From Utricularia gibba (taxonomy: Eukaryota > Streptophyta > Magnoliopsida > Lamiales > Lentibulariaceae), in contig NEEC01000013.1 in the NCBI GenBank assembly GCA_002189035.1, positions 372,001 through 436,000 of the forward strand: a DNA stretch of 64,000 nucleotides. The letters run 5' to 3'. The number at the start of each line of letters is the position of its first letter. Position 1 is the first letter of the stretch. A model generated the notes under the pieces. That model saw only the letters and a program-made list of their open reading frames with translations, was not told the origin of the DNA and ran no database searches. A program made the translations under genes and the position numbers. Shown here in pieces: positions 53,501 through 64,000 of this stretch.

Positions 53501-54743
53501 TAATATTTCATTATAACAATGTATATGCTAGTTTTGAATCGTAGAAAATATCACAATAATAAAACCTCTAATTTTATAATAAAAACAATGTATTCAAACT
53601 ACTTCTACATATTTATAATTTTTAAAAAATATTATTGTGACTAACAACCAATTAAATTAGTAAAAATATTATTAACTAAGTATGAATTAAATCAGTAGTG
53701 ATATTTTCATGTAACAACTATAACCAATAAAAAAGAAATATATGTGAAATAATCATTATTTAAAAAGTTAATATACAAAAAAAGAAAGGAAAAATTTCAT
53801 TAAAACCATGATATTTATTCTTCATTTTCAATTTTACCATCAAAATTTTGTTGTTTCAATAAAGTCATTAAACATATCAAAAACTTTTGATTTCAAATAT
53901 AAATATAAAAATTGATTTTTTTGTATTTAAAAAAATGATAATAAATCTGATTTAATAAAATACATGAAATATTTATAAAATTTTATTTTCATTGTTAAAA
54001 AATTAATCATAATTAAATATGAAAATTATTACCTATGTAATAACTATTTTGTTTATAATCAATAAAAAAATAATTTTTTGTTTTAATTTTTAATGAGTTT
54101 AATGAAATATTTTATTAAATTAGATTATATTTTAATGAAATCCGTGCAAATATTAGTTTACATAAATAAATAATGAGTTTTTTTATGTTTATTTTTAAAA
54201 TTAAACGGTTTTGATATGTTTAATGGAATAAAAAAATTGATTATAAAATTGAAAATATAAGATAAGTTTGATGGCCTTGATTAAATTTTCCCGAAAAAAG
54301 GATTAAAAATTCTATATATACATATTAGTTAATTTCTTTTTGAAATTCAAAAACAATTATATAAAATTCATAAGAATCAAAATCAAATATCAACCTGGTA
54401 AAGATGATGATGAACAACCTGTTGAGTTATGTTGTGAGATTAACATTTTAATACCAAAATCAAATCTTTTGGGGTTCATAATGATCGAGAGATCTGCTGA
54501 ATCACTAATATTAATATAATTTGTAGTAGATGAATTGGTGTTGTAAAACTTGGCACATAATTGAACATTATCGCAATCCACTTTGATTCCTAGCTCATTT
54601 TCAATAGTATTCAATAACTTACTCCAAGAAATATTTCGTTTTACCACTAAAATTTTCACAGGTTTTGAAGCATACACATGATGGACTGATGAATCATCCA
54701 ATATTGGACCTCCAATATAGAATTTCATTGTAGCTTTCGTCAT
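50525..54743 (-). mobile_element. Mutator-like (MULE) transposase gene, mudrA type, decayed
   Basis: Read on the minus strand. The first exon (54743 or 54728 to 54395) encodes a PB1-like N-terminal domain (VKILVVKRNISWSKLLNTIE). A Gln/Tyr-rich segment (53400-53285) and an acidic segment (53153-52698, ending MTLKDRKTVMDAVVKWHLTI) follow. The DDE transposase core is near 52195-52040 (PVMCVDATHLYGSYDYKLLV), with stops shortly after. The later core and linker are near 51850-51410 (MDIPLIDWTLIHDGGHQ, NHAEALNGAL, VTFEKSRYYFEKYRAEALAR). A damaged SWIM zinc-finger region is near 51270-51140. The C-terminal tail (51088-50525) has a basic RPKK patch and a long Ser-rich end. The element encoded a cut-and-paste transposase; several in-frame stops show it is dead. 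Terminal inverted repeats of the whole element were not found. Confidence 0.82.
53788..54292. mobile_element. Long-TIR MITE in the first large intron of the MULE gene
   Basis: The left end (about 53788-53900) and the reverse complement of the right end (about 54180-54292) align over roughly 110 bases. Shared blocks in order are GGAAAAATTTCATTAA against GGGAAAATTTAATCAA, TTTTCAATTTTA, and CATTAAACATATCAAAA. Similarity is about 70-75 percent by eye. There is no coding content, and length is about 505 bp. A target-site duplication could not be fixed because both flanks are A-rich. Confidence 0.65.
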
Positions 54744-55229
54744 TGATTCAAGAATCCAATAACTGAATGCAAAGTTTGAATTGAAGGTGGAGAAAACAAA
54801 AAAAATGAAAAAAGAGGAATCACAGAGGAAATGATAGGAATACCAAAAGAGGGTGGAAGAAGTCAATAGTCAGAAGGAATCTAAAATGTGAAAGCCAATG
54901 AAGAGAAAGGAAGGAAGAAGGAAGTGATATCAGAGGAGGGTAAGTACAACTACATTGAATTTTAATAATAAAAGCTTAGTTGTCAAAATATTATTATAAT
55001 TTAATTCAATGGTATTTGGTTCACTATATTGATAATATTACCCTACAGCAATGACACACCCAAAGAAGCGTGTCTTTTACTATCCTTTATATTATCTTAC
55101 GGGTATTGGTGATAGAGAATTGAAGATAGAGAAAGGAGAATAATCTTGATATATGGATGCAGTCAACGGCGAAACCAGACAAATAAGTATATTACCTTCC
55201 ATTAACCCCTCACCCCTCCTAAACCCTGA
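54744..55229. other. Gap between the MULE gene and the gypsy segment
   Basis: No gene seen. The part next to 54743 must have held the MULE promoter and 5' terminal repeat; neither was recognisable. Confidence 0.4.
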
Positions 55230-56187
55230 TTAGACTTTTACCCTGTTTGTTTTGTATATATGTGTTCTATGTTTTATGTGCTTTAGTTTTCCTTCTTGTC
55301 TTTTCATGTGTTTTGTGGTTGTTTTTCTGTCTTTTGTTGCCTTGAGTACTGCTGAGCATGTTTAGGAATTTTGGTTCATGCTTGAAATGTAATATGCCTA
55401 CCCCTTCGCTTCTATGAGGATTCAGCCTTTTTTTGTTCTTACCTACATAAGACTTACATGAGAGTAGCGAGATTTTTAGAGAAGTGCATGCATGCGGCTT
55501 GTGTTTTGCTCCGTTTCGCTAGCAGTTACTTGTGAATAGCTGGTATGTTGCGCATTGATACGTGGCTGTGAGTTGAGCTTAGTGAGACATGTAGATCATG
55601 GCTGATGCACATGAAAGATTTTCAATGATAAAAGGCGGGCACACCAGAAAAGCCGTGCTATAAAAATAAAAAAAAAAATTTAGAAGAACTTGAGACTTCC
55701 AAACTATACGCCCTACATTTTCCCTGAACATACTCAGTGGTCTGGCCAACCACTCCAGGAGAAATAAGGAAGAATGAACGGGAGGGGACTATGTCCAGGT
55801 CGTAGTGAAAGGGTTCTCAGTCTCTTTTATTTTCGTGTAGTACCTCCATGTGCATCATTTTCATCTTTCAGCCATAGCACCCCAATAAGTCTAAAGTGTC
55901 TCACTGGGTGAAGCATTACACGTCACTATTAGTATGCTACTGCTTGTTAGACTCAAGTTAGCACTAATGCCAATATGATTCTTGAACACTTGAAGCATGT
56001 GAGTAACCTCTATTGTCTGCGCTTGAGTGAACCTGTTTTACCTAGCACTTGCTATATCTTCTTTTCACTCACATGGATAGCATGAATTGAAACCTTTTCT
56101 TTGCCTCAACAGACTCAATTTTAGATTTTCTGTTTTATTTTCTATTTTCGACTTGAGGACAAGTCTAGAGTCGTTGTAGGATAGTAC
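55230..56187 (+). mobile_element. 3' non-coding region of a gypsy element, upstream of the shared LTR
   Basis: This non-coding stretch ends with GACTTGAGGACAAGTCTAGA (from about 56151) and a GTTGTAGGATAG purine-richer tract directly before an LTR start. The wording GAGGACAAG...then a G-rich tract is the usual end of the internal region just before the 3' LTR in plant Tat/Athila-type gypsy elements. The region therefore looks like the 3' end of an element, placed upstream of the LTR that also begins the gag-carrying element. The left limit is approximate. Confidence 0.5.
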
Positions 56188-57405
56188 TGATAACACCGTT
56201 TTTATGGTATTTTTATATATGTTTTTAAGTGTGTTTTGTAGGATTAAATGTTGTTTAGGGTGCTAAAATGTCTTCTTTTGCGTATTTGGACTGTTGAAAT
56301 ATGTTTATTGTGAAAATAGGCTCAATTGGCAACAATTGAGCCGAAAGCTCTAATATTTTGTCTAGTCTGTGTTTTAAGTCTTACCAGGGTGAGAGCTAGT
56401 ACTGTAGCAGCGTACTTTCTGCATTGACAAGTTAGAAGGGACAGAAAAGCTGTGCAAAAACCACTTTCCGTCGAAAGTAGCCGCCCTTTTGAAGAGATAA
56501 GATATGGAGCAGAGATCTTCCTTCTAGAAGCCTGACGAAAAGACCAAGCTGCCCTTACTTTTGAGCAACAAAAGGGAAAAAGGATGGGAGAGAGAAAAAG
56601 AGAGTACACTGTGCGCGTAGAGTGCACAGATAGCGAACAGGAGCGAGCGGGAGCGAGGAGAACTTCGTTTCTCCGGCGAACGTCTTCGGCGACCTTTAGA
56701 TCTACATGTTTACACCGTCTTTCCGCCCATAAACTTGATTTCCAGCATATCTACGATCGAGAGCAACCGCTAGACACTTCATTTTCTAGTTTATGCACTT
56801 CTATTTCGTTGACAACTAGCTACTGTTTCCTTCAACGTTTACATGCTTTTTGTTATGTTCTTACACCTTGTCGTGAAAGATAAATCCTCTGTAGACCTTA
56901 TTTATGCGTTTAATCATGTTCTTGACTAAGCCTTTCATGTTTGCCTTTAAGTTTAACGCGCTTTTACTGTTCCTGCGAACCATGCTCTGTTTCTGCAAAC
57001 TATTACTTTGTTTTTAAACGTTCCAAACTGGGTTTAAGACAAAGGGCTCTCTTGAGTAACACAAGAGCGAGACCCTAGTGTAAAATCCAATCAATTACTT
57101 TTATTTTATGTTTTCTGCACCTCCACGTTAATTTCAGTCTCTTTTCAACCCTTCAACTCGTTTATTTTAGTCACTGTTATTTTAGATCCTACCTGCATTA
57201 GAACTAAACCCCAGGAAACCCCCTGTTTTCAATAAATGCAATGAACTTCGAGAAATTACAATCATTACATGTGGATTCGACCCTTGCTTGCCACACTACA
57301 TTAATTCCTGTGATTTGTGTAGTAGAATAGCTAGGTCATAAATTTCTTTTGATGCGTTGAATGTGCTAGACCGCGACATTTAGCAACTCATTCCAACGTT
57401 CATCA
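56188..57405 (+). repeat. LTR of an Athila-like gypsy element
   Basis: It starts TGATAACACCG at 56188 and ends TTCATCA at 57405, 1218 bp, with inverted TGAT...ATCA ends. The right end lies three bases before the primer-binding site at 57409. Internal sequence lies on both sides (3'-type region on the left, PBS and gag on the right), which is unusual for a simple element. Confidence 0.75.
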
Positions 57406-57408
57406 AAA

Positions 57409-57426
57409 TGGCGCCGCTGCCGGGGA
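57409..57426 (+). other. Primer-binding site of Athila/Tat type
   Basis: TGGCGCCGCTGCCGGGGA differs at one position from the TGGCGCCGTTGCCGGGGA primer-binding site that is common in plant Athila and Tat gypsy elements, where it is usually assigned to tRNA-Asp. It sits three bases after the LTR end. Confidence 0.88.
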
Positions 57427-57577
57427 ATGGTATCTGTTAATTTCTCTGTTGTTAATGCATTTACGTTCCTTTGTAGGTCCACTTGAACCCCTTCATTTGG
57501 AGATCGAGAGGACCGAAAAAGTACTGAGAAAGAAGCACAAAAAAAGTCAGTAAGAGGTTAAGTTGAGAGCCATAGAG

Positions 57578-58975
57578 ATGGCTGTACCACCAAATAACGA
57601 ACAGCTTGTGAATATCTTGGAGAAGATCATTGGGGAGTATGAGTCACCAGGCCATACCTACCGAGGGCATTGTATCACCTTTCCTACAACAGCAATTAAT
57701 TTGGAGTTGAGGCAAGGAACCCTTGCTCTGTTTCCTAAGTATTATGGGAACAAGAATGAGGATCCTCATATGCATATTGATGATTGCATCGCTGTTGGAG
57801 TTGTGTTGCGATCCAAGGACGTGACTGAGGATAATTTACTACTCAGAGCCTTCCAATTTACTCTTGAAGGACATGCCAAGACTTGGTTCAACACACTTGA
57901 ACCAGGAAGTATAAGAAGTTGGATGAAAATGAAGAAAGCATTTTTAAATCAGTTTTTCCCTACCTACAGAGCAGAAGAAATTCGCAGCAAAATTGAAAAT
58001 ATTTTTCAGGATTATGATGAGCCTCTAAATGAGTATTGGGACAAGTTCACAACTCTCCTTTCGAGCTGCCCACATCATGGATTTGATAAATTATAGCAAG
58101 TGGAGTGTTTTTTGAAGGGCTTGACTGCTGGCCAACGAGATAAATTGGATTCTGCTGCACATGGGAATATGAGGACTCTTACCCCATCTGAAGGCTGGGA
58201 GAAAATTAAAGAAATGGTTGGACATTCTCAGTTTCGATCTCAAGCCCAACGACAAGTGAATGAAATGGGGGTATTGAGAGAAGCTGAAGCAGCAAGAAAT
58301 GACAAGGATATTGCTGAATTGAAGGATATGGTGAAAGGTTTATTTCTTGTTCATGCAAAATCCGTGCCTTGTGAAGTCTGTGGAATTCTTGGACACACTT
58401 TTGATCATTGCTACACGAAAGGAAACTTGGAAGAATCATTTGAAGTAGTGAATGCAATGGAATATATGAATAACATAGTTGATTATTTCAGGCCCAAGAA
58501 CGACCAGTGATTTGAGCCTATGAGGAGTCATCCCAATTTTAGCTGGAGAAGCACCAACGTTGAAAATCCACAACATCTGGGATTTACTCAACCGTAGCAG
58601 CAAACAACATTACCAATTTCGTTTTAGCAAGGACAGAGTGTTCAACAGGGGAATAGGTATCAAAGCAAGCCTTATCAACCCCCACATCAGAGAGTCGACC
58701 AGCCAAGCACTTCAGGTGTTAAACCACCTCCTTTAACTAAAGAAATGATGAAGATGATGCTGGAAAATATGGCCAAATGTGATGTTGAACAAGCAAAGAG
58801 AGATGCTGAATCAGAGAAGATGATGAAGAATCTTGAGAGGCAAATTGGCCAACTTGCTACAGAGCTCGCTGAACTAAAAGGAAATTCAGGGAAACTACCA
58901 TCTCAGCCCAATGCCAATCCGAAAGCAAACATTTCTACTATTGAACTTCGTGGGGGAAAGCAACTACCTGACTGA
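57578..58975 (+). pseudogene. Athila-like gypsy gag, one frame with several stops
   Basis: Starting at ATG 57578, a single frame of about 466 codons is interrupted only by stops: TAG 58094, TGA 58508, TAG 58595, TAG 58625 and TGA at 58973. The retrotransposon gag domain is clear (LLLRAFQFTLEGHAKTWFNT near 57838, then SWMKMKKAFLNQFFPTYR). A CCHC zinc knuckle follows (CEVCGILGHTFDHC near 58374), then a proline/glutamine-rich linker and a helical stretch (MKNLERQIGQLATELAEL) typical of this lineage. The structural protein packages element RNA. No frameshift is needed, so the copy is fairly young or decayed mainly by transitions. Similarity continues weakly to about 59270, where unrelated sequence starts; pol is missing. 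Confidence 0.88.
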
Positions 58976-59279
58976 AAGGGCCCTACAAGTCATAGTAAAG
59001 TGGTGGAAAGTTCTGAAGCTAATTCGGAGGATAAGGTACGTGGAAAAGCAGCAGGGGAACCTGTTGTTGAGATCAAGAAAACGTCCCCTTCCTTGGAAGA
59101 TTACACGCTAGAGCAAGGCAAGAAGAGAAGGACTCTATAATTTCAGCCTTGGACTTTGCTATGATTACCATGAAGGGATGAAAGTATTGAAGGACTTGTG
59201 TAGTTCGAAGAGGAAGAGCAAGGATGAAGAAGTGATCAAAGTATATCCATGCAGGCAAAGTATACCCTAATCACTAATT

Positions 59280-61440
59280 ATGTACGTTGGATGACATGCA
59301 TATGTAGTTGATGTTACAATTATATCCATGCAGGCCCTATCTCTTTGTCCACAAGGAATACATCATAGGAAAATAGTGGCCTCCTCATCCATGATCATGA
59401 CGAGTAACTTGTAGTTGTACATGACATATAAATATATCTCATCTACATGCCCTTCATGTCTTCATGAGTATTGTTGAATACAATAAATGTTCATAGATTT
59501 TTCTCTACACTTCACAAAGATATGTAGGCAACTATAGATACCATAATTCTTGCCCCACTCCTTACTATTTTAATCAAATCACAGGCTAAAAAGTTATTAC
59601 GATGTCATTGTGAAAGTAGTGCACACATCATAGGTGTGAGGTTCTACTAACTCCATGATATTCTATACATTTTTTATAAACTCTACAATACATCTTGCAA
59701 TGACCATGTGATCTAACTTGCAATGATATATGACAAGTCTTATCTTGCAACAAATACCAAGTAATTGGTAGCAGCAACAACAATCTCCACCTTTATCAAG
59801 AATGTGAGCCCACAATATTGTTCAATAGTGCATGTATTGTACACTAGTGCCACATCTGGAAAATCCGTTGTATTCTATTAGATAGGTAGGTTCTGTTTAT
59901 TTATATCATATTCCTCTGGTTGTTCACTTTTATGGTCAACTAATGGCATTGTGCCATTAGCTAAATCGCTCTCAATTGTCTCGAGTACTCTTCGTTACCC
60001 ATGTACAATGAATCGTCACCATAAAATTGTGATGGAGATAGCAATAGTGGATCATGTAAAGAACTAATTATACCAATCATAGAAGTCAATAACATTCTCT
60101 CACAAAGATTAGTTGCATCGCATGAGAGCCCAAATTAGCAAAAAAAATGTTTAAGTTCTAAATAGTTGGTATAGAAAACAGGATTACAAAAAATAAGCAC
60201 ACATTTTTTAGGAGACACATCAATGAAAGTAATAAAGTATATAAAATATTATCATAAAAACTATGTTCTTGGGAATTTAAGAATTTTGGCACTTCCAAGT
60301 TGAAACACGATCTTACATTGTCGAGCGTGGATATCTAAAAGGTTGCTATAGGTTCACATGCCACAAAAATATCAACACTAGACCCAATATTATTGGCATA
60401 GAATAGAAGTCACAACATTGAATCATCTAGGAGAGATATATAATTAGATGTTTGTGTGTGCCCTTCATAATATTGGGCAAACATTATTAGTCAAAACGTG
60501 TCAAATCTATATGCATTACTGCATGCATGCAGCATGTGAGTGACTCGAAGCTGACATGTCTCTAACTTTCATCAAATAAATGATACAAAGCGCATTCACA
60601 CAAAGAATGAAATGGAAGGTAATATGTTCCAAAAACTTGACGGCTATACAACGACTTCGAAATAGATGAAGCACAATTGTAGAAATCTCAAAAGATGTGA
60701 CCTAATAAACACTATATCAAAAGAACTAATCAGAAAGGATTATGAAAGTCATGATAAAAATTAAATGAATCACAAGATGTCATATTTTCCATCCATCTAT
60801 TTGAATACATGCTTGTCTCAAACATGAACAACATAATCAAGTAAGCCATTCAAGACTAGAATGAGCAATTTCATCACTTGCTGCACAGTTTGGGGGACAC
60901 GAGTAGTGAACCTCTCACCAAACTCCTACCCCTCTTTAATCTACGTTTGAAGAAGTGTTTTATAAACTTGATTGTATTTTATGTATTTCCTCTTCCACTC
61001 ATCCATCTATTTGAATACATGCCTCCAACTCTCATTGCAATCATTGGATTTCAGCTTCCATAGAATCAATTTCTTGTGAAATATCATGGGATGGTTTCAT
61101 CTAGATCGATGCCATCGTCGAGTATAACATGATGATAATATCAAGGATCACAACTATACGATGAAAGTGCACCCTCATAAGACATTGGGTACCAATAATT
61201 CGAACCATCAACATATCATTCAAAATTATATACTCTCATTATCAATGTTTATGATAGATATTTTGACTATCGTATAACCCTTAGCCACCCAAGTTGATAA
61301 AAAGTAAATCACAAATCTCCCATCATATATTCTCACATCTACAAGACAATGGGTGAAACTAACCCAAGTATACATTAAAATGAAAATTAAACAACTAAAT
61401 AAAAAATATTACATTCCATCTTGCCTATAATGCCCTTCTC
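59280..61440 (-). mobile_element. Weak MULE transposase remnant
   Basis: On the minus strand near 59455-59390 a DEIYLYVMYNYKLLV reading parallels the DATHLYGSYDYKLLV block of the MULE core at 52170. Upstream parts (to about 61300) can be read only in short broken pieces. A motif ATATCCATGCAGGC occurs both at about 59242, in the end of the gypsy segment, and at about 59322, so the junction may be duplicated. Identification rests on one block and is tentative. Confidence 0.4.
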
Positions 61441-61454
61441 CAAAACTTGATTGA

Positions 61455-62878
61455 TATATTGATGATAACATACAAATTTTCCTATTTTTATGATATGAAA
61501 ATTATAACTTTTTAATTATGTTCTAAATACTTATTTTATAGTTTTAAGAATTTTTATATAATTTAGGGAATGTATGAGTTTTATGTGTAAATGGGCTAAA
61601 TCTTTGAATTTAGCTCACTCTATGTTTCTAACGCGTTTTGAGTCTAGCACCAACTCTCAAAAATCAGGAGAGACTATGGATTTCGTGCAAGCTTCTGGTT
61701 GCAGAAGAAAAGGCAGCATAAAGAAAGGAACAATGAGGGCACTATCACAGCAACAGACTGCAATCTAGGGTAAGAGCAGCAGTGTTGTCAAAAATTGTAA
61801 TTGTTTCAAGAAATGAAAGAGGAAGAAAATATTTTTTCAAGAAAGAGGATAGAGAAAAGAGAGGGAGCTTCGAGAGCTTCAGAAGAGCTACGAGAGCAAG
61901 AACACACACACAAGGCTCCTTCAACAACAAGAACCAGATACCAAAAAGAAGACGAAGCTGATTTTTCTGAAAAAAAAAAAGCCAAAAATGAGAAGAACAA
62001 GCTCAAGAACCCAGTTAGCGCTATTATTCCATGCTATGAATAGTAGCAGATAGAAACAGAACACTTTATTTGCTTAGTTTGCTGAACATTTTACTTTTGT
62101 TGGCTATTTGTTTGATAATGTTTGGGATATTTTCTTCAGTTTATGAATATGAAATCTTGTTTTATTTCTCATACATGAGTAGCTAAACCTTAGTATGCCT
62201 TAAGGTGTATAATAGTGATGTGGGAGCTAAGGTTCATAACACAATTGATCATTATTTCTTAGCTTTTGTTTTTATCATTTCATGGATAGACCTAAGGAGG
62301 GAAATGAACAGCTTCACAACTCAGATGTTTGATTTAGAGTTAGACCAACAAATCAAGGTGGGATAGTAGGTATTAATTCAAGGTAGAATTAGTAGAACCG
62401 GATAGACCCAATTCTATATACTTAACATGCGGGTAGAGTTAATTGCAATGTTGGCGATGATATTAGAGACTATATTAGCCGAAAACATGATGAATGACCT
62501 AATTAGACTTAGGTTATTTAGAGATGTGATTATAGAAATTTTATAGATTAAATTAGTAACCTTAGTATCACATTATCAACATACCATTGAGGCATCTTGT
62601 TGTTATTTTGTACTAGAGCCAGTATTTGTTACATTTTACATTGAGATTTTATTTTAAGTATTGAACTATCTACCATCACTAGTTTAAGCTTAGATTAAGA
62701 ATAACGTTTATTCTGAATTCTACATCTGTTAAAACATGTTGCAAGCATCAGCTCCTTGTGATCGATCCCAAATTCCACTTTATATTTTGTATTTATTATA
62801 TATTTTATGAGGATTAGAAATTATAAATTTATTTGATACAAAGATTTCATTTATTGCAATGTTTATAAGAATTTTTTG
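61455..62878 (+). repeat. LTR-like stretch, unassigned
   Basis: It begins near TGATAACATACAAATTTTCC and has a GATCGATCCCAAATTCCAC block near 62760, wording typical of the late part of plant gypsy LTRs, before an AT-rich end. A Lys/Glu-rich open frame at 61801-62043 lies within it and shows no family motif, so I treat it as chance. No second copy, primer-binding site or target-site duplication was found, and the limits are approximate. Confidence 0.4.
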
Positions 62879-63732
62879 TTTATTAGTTGCACATCTCCCA
62901 GTGGATGTACTCAAATAAAAGTGTGCCAACATGAGTCAAATGACTGGAGGAACTTAAAGTGGATTCCTAACTCCCTGAACAGTTGTATCAAGAATCGGCT
63001 ATCATGTAAAACAATAAACCCTATAATCAAATGGAATACATACGAATCACATGGCACATCTTCTTCCTCACAAATTATGATAAATATTCTCATCATCCCT
63101 AGTGACTGAGTAATTATACAGCTAAGGGACACTTACATAGCTTGCAATACCATTTAACTAGGAGTCAATAGCACCAACTTTGGTGGGTGGTTGATCATCA
63201 ATAATTTCTCATGACTCTAGCATAAATAACATATACTCTTTAAGGATATAGTACATTTGTCTCATGTTATTGGCAATAGTCATACTCTTATCACATTACA
63301 AACAAACATAAATAATGATAATTAATTATTTAATTATAAATAAATAATGATGATAGTGTGTGTAAATAAAAAATTCATCTTTCAAGAAAAGAGGTTATTA
63401 AATAAATAACTATAATATTATATATATATTTATTTAATTATTTTCTGATATTATGAATCATAGTATTTCTTAAATATATTTTAATATACGTTAATTATAA
63501 TCTATTTTAATATAAGTTCTCATTAATTATTATTTAAATAAAAAATTATTAATAAAGTTAATTATATTTCTTTTAAAACTTACATTTTTAATATCAATTT
63601 GTATTTCAAAAATATAATTTTTATCAAATAAAAATACTGTATTTATTAAAATGTGATAATTATACATCAATGAAATATGCAATGAATAAAAAAAATTATT
63701 TTTTTAAAAAAATATGGGTATTCTACAAATAT
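62879..63732. other. AT-rich stretch without recognised gene
   Basis: The first 250 bases may continue the MULE remnant on the minus strand. From 63300 to 63700 the DNA is nearly all A/T with no structure that I could identify. Confidence 0.4.
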
Positions 63733-63999
63733 TTACAGAATGGAAAGTTGAAAATCATTGTAGTTTGTGGGGTCGAACAGAAGTGGTGATAGATCCGGGG
63801 CGAATGCCTGTCCGCTGAGTAGTGTGACCCGACCCGGACCAGCAGCAGTCCGAGGCCAGGCCACCATAACACACAATAGACGACAACACTGGAATTTCTC
63901 CTTCCGTGCAGAGGATTTTGTAGGCGTATTTTCAGGAGGAAAAAGCAAAAGCAGTCTTTTCAAAAAGGAAGAGTTTTCGAGCCGAAGGACAACAGACAT
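63733..63999 (-). other. GC-richer open frame at the window edge, possible partial exon
   Basis: An 88-codon minus-strand frame lies in DNA clearly richer in G and C than the preceding 400 bases, a change like that seen at the starts of the host genes here. The translation (beginning MSVVLRLENSSFLKRLLLLF) has a hydrophobic, leader-like start but no motif that I know. It could be a first exon, untranslated leader or chance. Confidence 0.2.
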
Positions 64000-64000
64000 C

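Noticed and set aside
61801-62043. Lys/Glu-rich 80-codon frame that looks like a small nuclear protein
   Set aside because: It lies in LTR-like sequence, is low complexity, and the composition reflects purine-rich DNA.

Overview
The window is nuclear DNA of a flowering plant. It holds intron-containing genes with plant-specific products (a NAC transcription factor, a KORRIGAN-type GH9 endoglucanase), degenerate Ty1/copia, Ty3/gypsy and Mutator-like elements, and a decayed piece of plastid rbcL. Nothing in the sequence fixes the species. The generally old, mutated and nested transposons suggest a genome with slow removal of inserted DNA.

Layout. 1-2629: 3' part of a decayed copia element ending in its LTR. 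2630-7716: AT-rich DNA with one dispersed repeat. 7717-8946 (+): LOV1/NAC35-like NAC gene. 10429-12821 (-): KOR1-like endo-1,4-beta-glucanase. About 13440-33083: a transposon block. It contains a minus-strand copia remnant; a plus-strand copia (about 17575-28770) split by a gypsy element (18143-23319), which is itself split by a solo LTR (21140-22427); a second solo LTR of the same family (24151-25505); another LTR family (28788-29789); and a minus-strand copia gag fragment with primer-binding site and LTR (to 33083). 34053-35285 (+): a tail-anchored coiled-coil protein of unknown function, convergent with 35590-37924 (-), a pinin homologue. About 38100-42260: a second minus-strand gypsy remnant with nested LTRs. 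42270-45065: plastid-like DNA including an rbcL pseudogene. 46086-48720 (+): a multi-pass membrane protein with tweety-like topology. 50525-54743 (-): a decayed MULE transposase gene with a long-TIR MITE in an intron. 55230-59270: an Athila-like gypsy segment (3' region, LTR, PBS, gag). 59280-63720: a weak MULE remnant, an LTR-like stretch and AT-rich DNA.

Five host genes could be spliced by eye with phases that close exactly: NAC 304 aa, KOR 616 aa, the unknown tail-anchored protein 354 aa, pinin 405 aa and the tweety-like protein 529 aa. They look intact and do not form a pathway; they are ordinary unlinked plant genes separated by transposon blocks. I found no undescribed multi-gene system. 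The best leads are the resolved transposon nest, an LTR with internal sequence on both sides, a 14-bp hairpin just upstream of the KOR start codon, a probable GC-AG intron in the pinin gene, and a 505-bp element with terminal inverted repeats of roughly 110 bp.
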